DNA of 64,000 bases from positions 62,001-126,000 of the forward strand of contig NZ_JBHTMY010000004.1 in the NCBI RefSeq assembly GCF_042679565.1, read 5' to 3'. The stretch is from Namhaeicola litoreus (GTDB taxonomy: Bacteria > Bacteroidota > Bacteroidia > Flavobacteriales > Flavobacteriaceae). Below the pieces are notes generated by a model that searched no databases, was not told the DNA's origin, and was given only the letters and a program-made list of their open reading frames with translations. How positions within the stretch are numbered: the first letter of the stretch is position 1; every line of letters begins with the position of its first letter. Of this stretch, positions 35,376 through 44,396 are shown one piece after another. A program made the translations under genes and the position numbers.

Positions 35376-36485
35376 ATGGAATTTAAAACAAAAAAGAAGG
35401 CGGTTATACTTTTGGAAGATGGAACTATATTCGAAGGACAGGCCGTTGGTCAAGACGGTACAGCAGTTGGTGAAATATGTTTTAATACGGGTACAACAGG
35501 CTATCAGGAAATATTTACAGACCCATCTTATTTTGGTCAGATCATGATAACGACCAATGCGCACATTGGAAATTATGGTGTGAACGATCAAGAACAAGAA
35601 TCAGATTCTATCAAAATATCGGGATTAGTTTGTAGAAATTTTTCATATGAACATTCACGTGTTGATTCTGACGGATCCTTGTTGGAGTATTTTGAGAATC
35701 AAAATTTCTTTGCAATTTCTAATGTTGATACCAGAGCCTTGGTAAGGCATATACGCAATAAAGGAGCTATGAATGCGGTAATTTCTACTAATTTAGATAT
35801 GGGTTTTTTAAAATCAGAGCTTGCCAAAGTACCTTCAATGGAAGGCTTAGAGCTGGCTTCGAGTGTGTCTACGAAAGAAGCATATACCTTTGGAAATCCT
35901 GAAGCAAAGTATAAAATTTCTGCTTTAGATCTGGGTATTAAAAGAAATATCCTGAGAAATTTTGAGAAAAGAGATTGCTATATCAAAGTTTTCCCTTTTG
36001 ATACGAGTTTTGAAGAAATGCAGGCCTTTGAACCTGACGGATATTTTCTATCGAATGGTCCGGGTGATCCAACTCCATTAACCAATGCTCAGATAATTGC
36101 CAAACAAATTATAGAGTTAGATGAACCTTTATTTGGTATTTGTCTTGGACATCAAGTGATTGCCTTGGCACATGGAATTCCAACTTATAAAATGCATAAC
36201 GGACATCGAGGGATTAATCACCCCGTAAAAAATCTATTGACAGGAAAAGGAGAAATTACATCTCAAAATCACGGATTTGTGGTGGATAGAAAGGCAGTAG
36301 AAGAGGGAGATCTTTTCGATGTAACCCACATCCATTTAAATGACAATACCCTTGCCGGGATGAGAATGAAGAATAAGAATTGTTTTTCAGTACAATATCA
36401 TCCTGAGGCTAGCCCTGGGCCACATGATTCATCTTATTTGTTTGATGAATTTATCGAACGAATGAATGTGACAAAAACTGTTTAA
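35376..36485 (+). CDS. carA: Carbamoyl-phosphate synthase small (glutaminase) subunit
   Basis: CarA (369 residues) hydrolyses glutamine and passes ammonia to CarB for carbamoyl phosphate, used in arginine and pyrimidine synthesis. The N-terminal domain shows EDGTIFEGQAVG and NTGTTGYQEIFTDPSYFGQI. The class I amidotransferase domain has the nucleophile Cys in FGICLGHQVIALAHG and the His/Glu pair in VQYHPEASPGPHDS. carB is not adjacent. The product may also feed the carbamoyltransferase at 44.4 kb, which is an inference. Confidence 0.96.
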   Translation: MEFKTKKKAVILLEDGTIFEGQAVGQDGTAVGEICFNTGTTGYQEIFTDPSYFGQIMITTNAHIGNYGVNDQEQESDSIKISGLVCRNFSYEHSRVDSDGSLLEYFENQNFFAISNVDTRALVRHIRNKGAMNAVISTNLDMGFLKSELAKVPSMEGLELASSVSTKEAYTFGNPEAKYKISALDLGIKRNILRNFEKRDCYIKVFPFDTSFEEMQAFEPDGYFLSNGPGDPTPLTNAQIIAKQIIELDEPLFGICLGHQVIALAHGIPTYKMHNGHRGINHPVKNLLTGKGEITSQNHGFVVDRKAVEEGDLFDVTHIHLNDNTLAGMRMKNKNCFSVQYHPEASPGPHDSSYLFDEFIERMNVTKTV

Positions 36486-36589
36486 AAAACACATAGCAGT
36501 CGAAATCGTTTGAGTATAAATTATATGAAAACAGGGACAGAACGGGTTTAGTTCCTTAAATTTACAATATAAAATAAAAACTAGAAAAT

Positions 36590-37882
36590 ATGAGTATTAT
36601 AGTAAATATCCACGCCAGACAGATCTTAGATTCAAGAGGAAATCCAACAGTAGAAGTTGATGTCACTACAGAAAATGGTTATGTTGGTCGTGCCGCAGTA
36701 CCTTCAGGTGCTTCCACCGGAGAGCATGAAGCAGTAGAATTGAGAGATGGAGGAAAAGATTACATGGGTAAAGGCGTTTTAAAGGCCGTTGAAAATGTAA
36801 ATGAAATCATCGCTGAGCATTTATTAGGATTTTCTGTATTCGAACAAAATGCGATAGACAAATTAATGATAGAATTAGATGGTACACCAAATAAATCAAA
36901 ATTGGGTGCCAATGCTATTTTGGGTGTTTCTTTGGCAGTGGCAAAAGCTGCAGCTAATGAATTAGGAGTTTCTTTGTTTAGATATGTAGGTGGTGTAAGT
37001 GGTAATACTTTACCGGTACCCATGATGAATATTGTAAACGGAGGTTCGCATTCTGATGCACCCATTGCTTTTCAAGAGTTTATGATCATGCCGGTCATGG
37101 CAAAAAGTTTTACCCATGCTATGCAAATGGGGACCGAGATCTTCCATAATTTGAAAAAGATACTTCACGATAGAAATTTAAGCACTGCAGTAGGTGATGA
37201 GGGCGGTTTTGCCCCAACTTTTGACGGAACAGAAGATGCTATTGAAACCATTTTAGCCGCAATTAAAAAGGCCGGATACAAAGGAGGAGAAGAAGTTATG
37301 TTGGCTTTAGATTGTGCCTCTGCAGAATTTTATGAAAATGGAAAATACGATTATTCAAAATTTGAAGGGCCGAATGGAAAAGTAAGAACCAGTCAGGAGC
37401 AAGCAGATTATCTGGCTGAATTGGTAGCAAAATATCCAATTATTTCTATCGAGGACGGAATGGATGAAAATGATTGGGCAGGTTGGAAAGATTTGACTGA
37501 TAAAATCGGAGATAAAGTTCAATTGGTTGGAGATGATTTATTCGTAACCAATGTTGAACGTTTATCGAGAGGAATCAAAGAAGGAATTGCCAATTCAATT
37601 TTGATCAAAGTCAACCAAATCGGTACTTTGTCTGAAACGATTGCCGCAGTTAACATGGCACATAATGCCGGTTATACTTCTGTGATGTCTCACAGGTCAG
37701 GTGAAACAGAAGACAATACCATTGCGGATCTTGCTGTAGCCTTAAATACAGGGCAAATTAAGACAGGTTCAGCTTCAAGAAGTGATCGTATGGCAAAATA
37801 CAATCAATTGCTAAGAATTGAAGAGGAATTAGCTGATGTGGCTTATTTCCCTCAACTCAAAGCTTTTAAAGTGAAAAAATAA
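36590..37882 (+). CDS. eno: Enolase (phosphopyruvate hydratase)
   Basis: Enolase (430 residues) interconverts 2-phosphoglycerate and phosphoenolpyruvate in glycolysis. It starts IVNIHARQILDSRGNPTVEV. The signature MSHRSGETEDNTIADLAVAL, the catalytic-loop block AVGDEGGFAPTF and the metal ligands in SIEDGMDENDW and LVGDDLFVTN are intact. It is followed by a strong terminator. Confidence 0.98.
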   Translation: MSIIVNIHARQILDSRGNPTVEVDVTTENGYVGRAAVPSGASTGEHEAVELRDGGKDYMGKGVLKAVENVNEIIAEHLLGFSVFEQNAIDKLMIELDGTPNKSKLGANAILGVSLAVAKAAANELGVSLFRYVGGVSGNTLPVPMMNIVNGGSHSDAPIAFQEFMIMPVMAKSFTHAMQMGTEIFHNLKKILHDRNLSTAVGDEGGFAPTFDGTEDAIETILAAIKKAGYKGGEEVMLALDCASAEFYENGKYDYSKFEGPNGKVRTSQEQADYLAELVAKYPIISIEDGMDENDWAGWKDLTDKIGDKVQLVGDDLFVTNVERLSRGIKEGIANSILIKVNQIGTLSETIAAVNMAHNAGYTSVMSHRSGETEDNTIADLAVALNTGQIKTGSASRSDRMAKYNQLLRIEEELADVAYFPQLKAFKVKK

Positions 37883-37890
37883 TAATGATA

Positions 37891-37916
37891 AAAACCGGTT
37901 TTTACCGGTTTTTTTT
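37891..37916 (+). terminator. Terminator of eno
   Basis: AAAACCGG-6 nt-CCGGTTTT followed by a T run lies 9 bp past the eno stop. Confidence 0.9.
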
Positions 37917-37997
37917 ATGTTAAAATTAGCTACAATCATTACAAAGAAACTGTGTTAATTTTTGTAAATTAGACCCTCATAAAATAATAGTCATAGA

Positions 37998-39284
37998 ATG
38001 TCAGAAATAGCAAAATTAGAAATAGGCGGTAAAAGCTATGAATTACCTGTAGTTCGTGGTACAGAGAATGAAGTCGCCATCGATATTAAAAATTTAAGAT
38101 CAGATACAGGTGGATTAATTACACTAGATTCAGGGTTCAAAAATACCGGAGCATGTGAGAGTAAGATTACATTTCTCGATGGTGAAAAAGGAATATTAAG
38201 GCATCGGGGTTATTCGATTGAAGACCTTGCCAAAGGTTCTAATTTTCTCGAAGTATCTTATTTGGTCATCTTTGGTGAATTACCGACTAAAGCGCAATAT
38301 GAAAAGTTTGAAAAGGATATCAAGAGACATACCCTTTTGAACGAGGAAATGAAAAACATCATTGACGGCTATCCTAAAAGTGCTCACCCGATGGGTATTC
38401 TTTCATCCATGACTTGTGCATTGACAGCATTTAACCCTATAACAGTCAATGTAAATGATCCAGTAGCTCTTTATGAGGGGATCGTAAAGATCATGGCGAA
38501 ATTTCCTGTTTTGGCTGCCTGGGCGCATAGTAAAACCCATGGAATGCCATTAAACTATGCTGATAATTCATTGGGTTATGTGGAGAACATCTTGAATATG
38601 ATGTTTAAGATCCCTACAGAAACTTATAAGATCAATCCTATTGCCGTGAAAGCCTTGGATGAATTATTGATTTTGCATGCAGATCATGAGCAAAACTGTT
38701 CTACTTCTACTGTTAGAATTGTTGGGTCTTCAGAGGCAGGGTTATTTGCTTCAATTTCAGCAGGTGTATCGGCGCTTTGGGGAAGATTACACGGAGGAGC
38801 AAATCAAGCTGTTTTAGAGATGCTTGAAGCTATTCAGAACGATGGAGGAGATGTTGAGAAATATATCGCTAAAGCGAAGGATAAAGATGATCCATTTAGA
38901 TTGATGGGCTTTGGTCATAGGGTATACAAAAATTTTGACCCACGTGCGAGATTGATCAAGAAAGCTGCCGATGAGTTGTTTGAAGACTTAGGTACTTCTG
39001 ATCCGGTATTGGCCATCGCCAAGCATTTGGAAAAAGTAGCCTTAGAAGACGAGTATTTTGCTGAGAAGAAATTATATCCAAATGTGGATTTCTATTCCGG
39101 AATTATCTATCGCGCTTTGGGCATACCTGTACAAATGTTTACTGTGATGTTTGCCATTGGTCGTTTACCCGGATGGATTGCTCAATGGAGAGAAATGCGC
39201 TTAAATAAAGAACCGATCGGAAGACCAAGACAATTATATATTGGAGAACCTTTACGTCCGTTTGTTCCAATGGACAAAAGATAA
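37998..39284 (+). CDS. gltA: Citrate synthase
   Basis: Citrate synthase (428 residues) condenses oxaloacetate and acetyl-CoA at the entry of the TCA cycle. The N-terminal domain and length fit the large Gram-negative type. Catalytic blocks are visible: HADHEQNCSTSTVR, GRLHGGANQAVLEML, MGFGHRVYKNFDPRA and the C-terminal DFYSGIIYRALGIP with its catalytic Asp. It has terminators on both sides, so it is probably monocistronic. Confidence 0.97.
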   Translation: MSEIAKLEIGGKSYELPVVRGTENEVAIDIKNLRSDTGGLITLDSGFKNTGACESKITFLDGEKGILRHRGYSIEDLAKGSNFLEVSYLVIFGELPTKAQYEKFEKDIKRHTLLNEEMKNIIDGYPKSAHPMGILSSMTCALTAFNPITVNVNDPVALYEGIVKIMAKFPVLAAWAHSKTHGMPLNYADNSLGYVENILNMMFKIPTETYKINPIAVKALDELLILHADHEQNCSTSTVRIVGSSEAGLFASISAGVSALWGRLHGGANQAVLEMLEAIQNDGGDVEKYIAKAKDKDDPFRLMGFGHRVYKNFDPRARLIKKAADELFEDLGTSDPVLAIAKHLEKVALEDEYFAEKKLYPNVDFYSGIIYRALGIPVQMFTVMFAIGRLPGWIAQWREMRLNKEPIGRPRQLYIGEPLRPFVPMDKR

Positions 39285-39303
39285 AGATTCACTAAATTTT
39301 AAC

Positions 39304-39343
39304 AAATCGCAAGGCGAACCATTTTCGTTTTGCGATTTTTTTT
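39304..39343 (+). terminator. Terminator of gltA
   Basis: AAATCGCAA (39304-39312) pairs with TTGCGATTT (39330-39338), followed by T residues, 20 bp past the gltA stop. Confidence 0.85.
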
Positions 39344-39347
39344 TAGC

Positions 39348-39355
39348 TAATTTTG
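39348..39355 (+). promoter_or_regulatory. Possible -7 box of the amidinotransferase gene
   Basis: TAATTTTG matches TAnnTTTG exactly, 16 bp before the TTG start. The nearest TTTG upstream gives only a 15-bp spacer, so this is tentative. If real, the transcript would be almost leaderless. Confidence 0.3.
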
Positions 39356-39371
39356 TGAAAAACTTATTTTT

Positions 39372-40292
39372 TTGGACAAATTTTATTTAAATATCAAAAA
39401 TGAGACTTCCAGGCTTAAAGCTGTAGTGCTTGGAACGGCGAAATCTAATGGACCAACGCCTAAGGTTGAAGACTGTTATGATCCTAAGTCGAGAGAACAT
39501 GTAATTGCAGGAACATATCCCAAGGAAGAGGATATGATTCTAGAGTTGGATGCTTTTGAAAATGTGCTAAAAAAATATGACGTGATCGTTTTTCGACCAG
39601 AGATTATGGAGGATGTCAATCAAATTTTTGCACGTGACATCGGCTTTGTCATTGAGAACAGATTTATTAAGTCAAATATTTTGCCCGATCGGGAGGAAGA
39701 ATTTCAATCGATTGAATACATAGTCAACCATCTCGACCCGAATGATATCATCATTCCACCGGAGGAGGTACATGTGGAAGGAGGTGATGTGATGCCCTGG
39801 AATGAGTATATTTTTGTAGGTACATATACGGGAGAAGATTACAAACAGTTCATCACAGCGCGAACGAATAAGGAGGCGATCGAATTTTTGAAAAATCTAT
39901 TTCCAGATAAAAAAGTTGTCAAATTTGAATTGCGCAAATCGAATATAAATGCAAAAGAAAATGCCTTGCATTTGGATTGTTGTTTCCAACCCTTGGGAAA
40001 AGGGAAAGCCATTATTCACAAAAATGGATTTTTGATAGAAGAAGAATACCAATTTCTCATAGATTTATTTGGAAAGGAGAATGTATTTGAAATCACCAAG
40101 GAAGAAATGTATCAAATGAATTCCAATGTATTTTCTATTTCTGAAGAGGTCGTTGTTTCAGAACAGAATTTTACCAGATTGAATACCTGGCTTCGCTCAC
40201 ATGGCTTTGTTGTCGAGGAGATCCCATTCGCCGAAATATCCAAACAAGAAGGGCTGTTGAGATGTTCTACTTTACCGTTAATAAGGGATTGA
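39372..40292 (+). CDS. Amidinotransferase-fold enzyme (arginine/dimethylarginine hydrolase-like)
   Basis: This 306-residue protein of the guanidine-modifying superfamily acts on a guanidino or ureido substrate by a Cys-His-acid mechanism. Visible candidate catalytic elements are the acidic block VEGGDVMPW, His in ENALHLDCCFQPLG and the C-terminal nucleophile Cys298 in LLRCSTLPLIRD. The start is TTG: it gives a conserved-looking N-terminus (DKFYLNIKNETSRLKAVVLG), while the first in-frame ATG is some 50 residues later and would delete the first strand. A distant relative lies 1.2 kb downstream. The exact substrate (arginine, methylarginine or other) is uncertain. Confidence 0.8.
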   Translation: MDKFYLNIKNETSRLKAVVLGTAKSNGPTPKVEDCYDPKSREHVIAGTYPKEEDMILELDAFENVLKKYDVIVFRPEIMEDVNQIFARDIGFVIENRFIKSNILPDREEEFQSIEYIVNHLDPNDIIIPPEEVHVEGGDVMPWNEYIFVGTYTGEDYKQFITARTNKEAIEFLKNLFPDKKVVKFELRKSNINAKENALHLDCCFQPLGKGKAIIHKNGFLIEEEYQFLIDLFGKENVFEITKEEMYQMNSNVFSISEEVVVSEQNFTRLNTWLRSHGFVVEEIPFAEISKQEGLLRCSTLPLIRD

Positions 40293-40315
40293 GTTGTGTT
40301 TGGGAGTTTGTAGTG

Positions 40316-40329
40316 ATACAGTTATGCGG
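40316..40329 (+). repeat. Direct repeat, copy 1
   Basis: The 14-mer ATACAGTTATGCGG occurs here and again at 40693-40706 in the same orientation, bracketing the palindromic element. Confidence 0.6.
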
Positions 40330-40428
40330 ATTTACAGTTGTACTGGCAAAGGTTGAATTTTGATTGTTGAAGTTAGAGGTTTGAAGTGGGAAGTGAGATG
40401 AATGGTGCGAATTGTAAGTGAAAAAGCG

Positions 40429-40555
40429 TCTCCTCCTTTTAGGAGGAGCCAGCCTGCGGCAGTCAGGTACCCGAAGGGGGAGGTGGTTAAAATTTAGATC
40501 GTTTAAAAACGTAACCACCCCGGCACTTTGTGCCACCCCTCCTAAAAGGAGGGGA
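40429..40555. repeat. GC-rich palindromic repeat element
   Basis: The 127-bp element starts TCTCCTCCTTTTAGGAGGAG and ends with the complementary CCCCTCCTAAAAGGAGGGGA. Inside are GGGGAGGTGGTTA on the left and TAACCACCCC on the right, plus the small hairpin GGCACTTTGTGCC, so the whole unit can fold back on itself. It is far richer in GC than its surroundings. It resembles the interspersed non-coding repeats of many Bacteroidota genomes. Confidence 0.75.
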
Positions 40556-40692
40556 AGGTAGTTTAGGTGAAAGGGCAGAATTTAATGATAATTGTTGAAT
40601 GATGAATATTGAATGATTTGATCTTGATACCTAAATGACGTTGATGGGAGAATTTAGAATTGAGATTGCAGCCTTCGGCGGGTTTTACGGTT

Positions 40693-40706
40693 ATACAGTT
40701 ATGCGG
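40693..40706 (+). repeat. Direct repeat, copy 2
   Basis: This is the second copy of ATACAGTTATGCGG, 377 bp after the first. Confidence 0.6.
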
Positions 40707-40911
40707 TGGGAGAGTGAAGAAGTGAAGTAGTGACAGAGTGAAGAAAGCGATGTCGTTAAATACAGGTACATTAAAGCGAGGAATGGAGCTGTGTTATTCA
40801 GTTCGATAATAGTGAAATGATTATTTATCAGGGATTTATAAGCCCGGTCTCGAAGAAAAAAACACCTTGTGGGTATAGGCTACGATTAACTGGACTGTGA
40901 TTAATGTATTA

Positions 40912-41440
40912 CCCGAAGTCTTTGACTTCGGGATTTTGTTTCTCTTCTTTTGTCTTGAAACAAAAGAAGCAAAAATTCAAGGCTGCAAAGAAAAAAGTAC
41001 TTCGCCCTTCATCAGGGCTAAGTGCGGCGGAGTGATCTTCTCATAGCGGATCGAAGCTTCTCCGTCTTACTAAGCCTTGATTTTGATCTCAGCACTTTTT
41101 TCTTTGAGGCCGGAGATAGAGTCAGTTTATGAGAAAGATTGAAAATTAGAAGGAGAGAAATACGAATGATTAATGTAGATTGTTCAATTTTGCATGATTT
41201 GCGAATTTTAAAGCCTGGCCTATTTTATTTTTCGTCCTGGCTTCCAGAAAATTTTAGAGATGCCGATAGCTATCGGCATCGGCAGGCGAAGGAGCAGCCA
41301 GAGAGCGAAGCGTCCTTAGGCTGCGGCGGATAAAAATTTTATGGCAAAAGTCATAGAAAATGAAAATCAGCCTTGATTTTTTGCCTACTTTTTGATCAAG
41401 CAAAAAGTAGGGTAGAACTCCCGAAGTTGTAAACTTCGGG
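40912..41440. mobile_element. MITE-like non-coding element with 73-74 bp imperfect terminal inverted repeats
   Basis: The left end (40912-40985) and right end (41368-41440) are inverted copies of each other. Each opens with a hairpin (CCCGAAGTC-TTT-GACTTCGGG on the left, CCCGAAGTT-GTA-AACTTCGGG on the right). Each then carries a second imperfect palindrome (CTTCTTTTGTCTTGAAACAA on the left) and ends CAAGGCTG. A further inverted pair lies inside (40981-40998 and 41093-41111), as does a perfect 22-bp palindrome (41259-41280). No transposase gene is present. The 529-bp size and structure suggest a non-autonomous element; no obvious target-site duplication was identified. Confidence 0.7.
41259..41280. 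repeat. 22-bp perfect palindrome inside the MITE-like element
   Basis: The sequence built around GCCGATAGCTATCGGC reads the same on both strands over 22 bp. Confidence 0.85.
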
Positions 41441-41498
41441 CAACACGGTTTGAAACAGACACTAACATGACCAATAAAAATAAAAAACCACTACTGTG

Positions 41499-42434
41499 AT
41501 GCAACAAATAACCAATACATTGTTAATGATCCGTCCTGTGGCATTCAGAATGAATGAACAAACTGCTGTCAATAACTTTTACCAGCAACAATTGGACGGT
41601 CTTGATGCGAAAGAAGTGCAAGCAAGAGCTTTGAAAGAATTTGATGATTTTGTAAAAAAATTGAGAGGTGCCGGGGTACATGTGGTCGTGGTGAATGATG
41701 AACCATTCCCGAATACACCGGATTCTATTTTCCCCAACAACTGGATCTCCTTTCACGAGAATGGCACAGTGGCCATTTATCCGATGTTTGCAGAGAACAG
41801 GCGACTGGAAAGGAGAGAGGATATTCTAGAAATTCTCGAAGAGCAAGGATTTGTGATCGACGAAGTGGTAGATTACACATCTGCAGAAGATGAAGATACC
41901 TTTCTGGAAGGTACGGGTAGCTTATTACTGGACAGGGTCAATAAAAAAGCCTATTGTGCTTTGTCGCCCAGAGCCGATGAAGAATTGTTCATCGAGTTCT
42001 GCGAAGATTTTGAATATACACCAGTCTTATTTCATGCCTATCAAACGGTTGAAGGTCGACGAGAATTGATCTATCATACCAATGTGATGATGGCTTTGGG
42101 TGAAAAATTTGCCGTGATCTGTTTGGATTCGATCGATGATCAAAGCGAAAAGAAAAATGTCGTCGCGCATTTGAAAGAGTCTGGAAAAGATATCATCGCC
42201 ATCACCGAAGCACAGGTAAACCAGTTTGCCGGGAATATGCTTCAGGTTATTGGCTATAATGAAGAGCGGTTTACAGTAATGAGCGAAGCGGCTTTTAGAT
42301 GCTTGACTCCTCACCAAATTGCAATCATAGAAAAATCTTCTACAATTTTATATAGTGATTTAAGCACGATAGAAACCGCGGGAGGAGGCAGCGCCAGGTG
42401 TATGATGGCGGAGGTGTTTTTGGGGAGGAGGTAA
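41499..42434 (+). CDS. ctlX: Amidinotransferase-fold hydrolase, CtlX-like
   Basis: This 311-residue guanidine-modifying enzyme resembles the citrulline-utilisation hydrolases of Bacteroidota. It starts with ITNTLLMIRPVAFRMN. Visible motifs are DSIFPNNWISFH, the acidic block FLEGTGSLLLDR, the His in LIYHTNVMM and the C-terminal nucleophile Cys301 in GGGSARCMMAEVF. The ATG at 41499 is preferred to the GTG three bases earlier. It lies directly after the MITE-like element. The citrulline substrate is inferred from family resemblance; arginine-type substrates remain possible. Confidence 0.82.
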   Translation: MQQITNTLLMIRPVAFRMNEQTAVNNFYQQQLDGLDAKEVQARALKEFDDFVKKLRGAGVHVVVVNDEPFPNTPDSIFPNNWISFHENGTVAIYPMFAENRRLERREDILEILEEQGFVIDEVVDYTSAEDEDTFLEGTGSLLLDRVNKKAYCALSPRADEELFIEFCEDFEYTPVLFHAYQTVEGRRELIYHTNVMMALGEKFAVICLDSIDDQSEKKNVVAHLKESGKDIIAITEAQVNQFAGNMLQVIGYNEERFTVMSEAAFRCLTPHQIAIIEKSSTILYSDLSTIETAGGGSARCMMAEVFLGRR

Positions 42435-42546
42435 ATAGTAATTTAATCGTGTATTCAATCAATTTATAGCTTTGGAAGGAAGATATAATAAAGATGCAGC
42501 CGAAGCGATTAATTTATTTATATAAAGTGTAATTAAAAAAACACTT

Positions 42547-43932
42547 TCAAAAAGCATTTTCCTCTTTACCCGAAAAAATGTTCCAGACAGTAAGAATTAT
42601 TATTTTAAAATCAAGGAGTAAATTCCAGTTTTCCAAATACCAGATATCTGCTTCTGCTCGTTTTTTCATATCTTCTACTTCTTTTGTTTCTCCTCTAAAG
42701 CCTTTTATTTGTGCCCACCCTGTAATTCCAGGTTTAGCAAAATGACGGACCATGAACTTATTGACTAATTGACTATACATTTTTGTATGTTTAAGCATAT
42801 GGGGTCTTGGTCCTACCACCGACATGTCGCCTTTAAATACATTGATGAATTGCGGAAATTCATCTAAACTGGTTTTCCGTAAAAATCTGCCAACAGGAGT
42901 TATTCTATCATCATCTTTTGTAGCTTGTATTAAATCGCTTTCACGATTAATTTTCATGGTCCTAAATTTGAAACAATTAAAAATTTTACCTCGTTTTCCT
43001 GATCTCTCTTGTACGAAAAAAATAGGACCATCACTAGAAAGTTTGATAAATACGGCGACTACGGGGAAGAGCCATGAACAGATAAATAATATGACAAAAA
43101 ATGAAAAGATTAAATCAAAAGATCGTTTAATCAGTTTATTTGATAAGCTCTCTAAAGGTTCTTGTCTAAACTTTAAAATTGGTATTAAGTCTACATAATC
43201 AATATAGAAGGATTGAGAAAGATATTCGGAATACTCTGGAATTATTTTTACCCGAATCAAATTATTATCACCAAAATGCAATAAATCATTAATAAAAGCA
43301 CTTTGTTTATGAGGCAGACTTATTATCATATGGTGGATTATATTACTTTCACAATATGATTTTACTTCTTCAAGTCTGCCCTGATATAGATTTTTGGTAA
43401 ATTCATTTGGAGCAGCGTTGGTAAATAAAGCAGAAATTTGATATCCGACTTCAGGTGATGACTGGATTCTTTTTATCATCGCCTCCATATTCTTATTCAT
43501 GCCGACCAATAAAACTTTTCTATAATTTAGTCCGCGGATCCTCATTTTTTTTATTTGGAAAAGGACGGCAATGTGCCACGCTAATTGTAAAAATGAAAAT
43601 GACAAGAACATTGAAATATAAAATTTAGGAGATATAGCAATGCCAAAAAAAAGCAAAAGTGTATTAATTAAAAGAAAGTATAGTATGAGGGCTTTTACAT
43701 TTTCCATCATAATATGATCCATTCTTAAAAATCGCGGTATATCATAGATCTTTCGGTTTAGGACGATTAGAATCCATGTAAAAGCAGCAATTGTAAAACT
43801 TAATTTATAATGGTTTAAACTAAGAATTTCACTTTTGAACAAATTATGTGCGATAAAAAAAGAAATCGATAGTATTATAATATCGATGAGTAAAACAGGT
43901 ATAAAAAAATATTTTGATTTACCGTTTGGCAT
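42547..43932 (-). CDS. Undecaprenyl-phosphate sugar phosphotransferase (WbaP/WcaJ-type initiating enzyme)
   Basis: This 461-residue membrane protein transfers the first sugar phosphate to undecaprenyl phosphate and starts repeat-unit assembly for an exopolysaccharide or capsule. Four N-terminal membrane segments lie within residues about 10-120. They are followed by a cytoplasmic nucleotide-binding-like region and a fifth hydrophobic segment in the catalytic domain (KRSFDLIFSFFVILF). The motifs FNCFKFRTMK, LRKTSLDEFPQFINVFKGDM, SVVGPRPHM and KPGITGWAQIKGFRG are intact. It is separated from the main glycan cluster by a divergent carbamoyltransferase gene. The sugar (glucose or galactose) cannot be told. 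Confidence 0.9.
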   Translation of the reverse strand: MPNGKSKYFFIPVLLIDIIILSISFFIAHNLFKSEILSLNHYKLSFTIAAFTWILIVLNRKIYDIPRFLRMDHIMMENVKALILYFLLINTLLLFFGIAISPKFYISMFLSFSFLQLAWHIAVLFQIKKMRIRGLNYRKVLLVGMNKNMEAMIKRIQSSPEVGYQISALFTNAAPNEFTKNLYQGRLEEVKSYCESNIIHHMIISLPHKQSAFINDLLHFGDNNLIRVKIIPEYSEYLSQSFYIDYVDLIPILKFRQEPLESLSNKLIKRSFDLIFSFFVILFICSWLFPVVAVFIKLSSDGPIFFVQERSGKRGKIFNCFKFRTMKINRESDLIQATKDDDRITPVGRFLRKTSLDEFPQFINVFKGDMSVVGPRPHMLKHTKMYSQLVNKFMVRHFAKPGITGWAQIKGFRGETKEVEDMKKRAEADIWYLENWNLLLDFKIIILTVWNIFSGKEENAF

Positions 43933-44396
43933 ATATTCATCTAGTTAGCAGTGAGAGATATGTATAGTGCAAAAATGTTTTTATCATATTGTGGTAATTA
44001 ATCAGAAATAATTTTTCAATAAATTATATAAAATAAAGATAAAGTTATTTTTAGATATAAATTTAACAAAGATGTTGTAAATAGCTTAAACATTAACTAT
44101 ATGGATTGTCTTATTGATCTTCAAAGTAAATACCGAGTAAATTGGAATCTATAATTTTAATAATTATAGATCGAAGTTAATGCTAATTAAAAGTTTAAGT
44201 TATTTTTGAGTATAAAGTGATTTTCTTTCTCCATTTCACCTTTCAGAAAGTCAGATGTTGAAGGGCGAATCCAAGAAATACTGAAAAATAATATATACGA
44301 TATTTTAGAAAGCAGACAATAATCCAGATAAATTATTGTTTTAAAATAACTATTTTTACGGCAATACTAAATGTTCGTGTTTAAATCTTATTTTAT
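43933..44396. other. 464-bp AT-rich divergent intergenic region
   Basis: This region must hold the promoters of the two divergent polysaccharide genes. CATTTTTG followed by CAC (minus strand, 43970-43977) resembles the -7 boxes of the SusC genes but lacks a matching TTG. A short frame ending at 44320 could be a coding remnant. Confidence 0.4.

Larger units (their letters stand above)
40293..41498. other. 1.2-kb gene-free region made of repeats
   Basis: The spacer between the two amidinotransferase-type genes holds a palindromic GC-rich element (40429-40555), a MITE-like element (40912-41440) and short direct repeats. Open frames on either strand consist of repeat sequence and have no protein-like features. 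Confidence 0.75.

Noticed and set aside
37957..37964. AATTTTTG as -7 box of gltA
   Set aside because: One mismatch and no TTG 19-21 bp upstream.
40267..40536. Minus-strand open frame overlapping the amidinotransferase end and the GC-rich repeat
   Set aside because: The peptide is a translation of repeat sequence (PPKRRRR and similar) and overlaps a real gene end.
41139..41333. Short plus-strand open frame inside the MITE-like element
   Set aside because: Entirely within the repeat element, ending in its palindromic part; no sign of selection as protein.
42524..42547. Hairpin AAAGTGT-10 nt-ACACTTT as terminator of the sugar transferase gene
   Set aside because: It overlaps the gene end, is AT-rich with a long loop, and is not followed by a clear T run on the minus strand.
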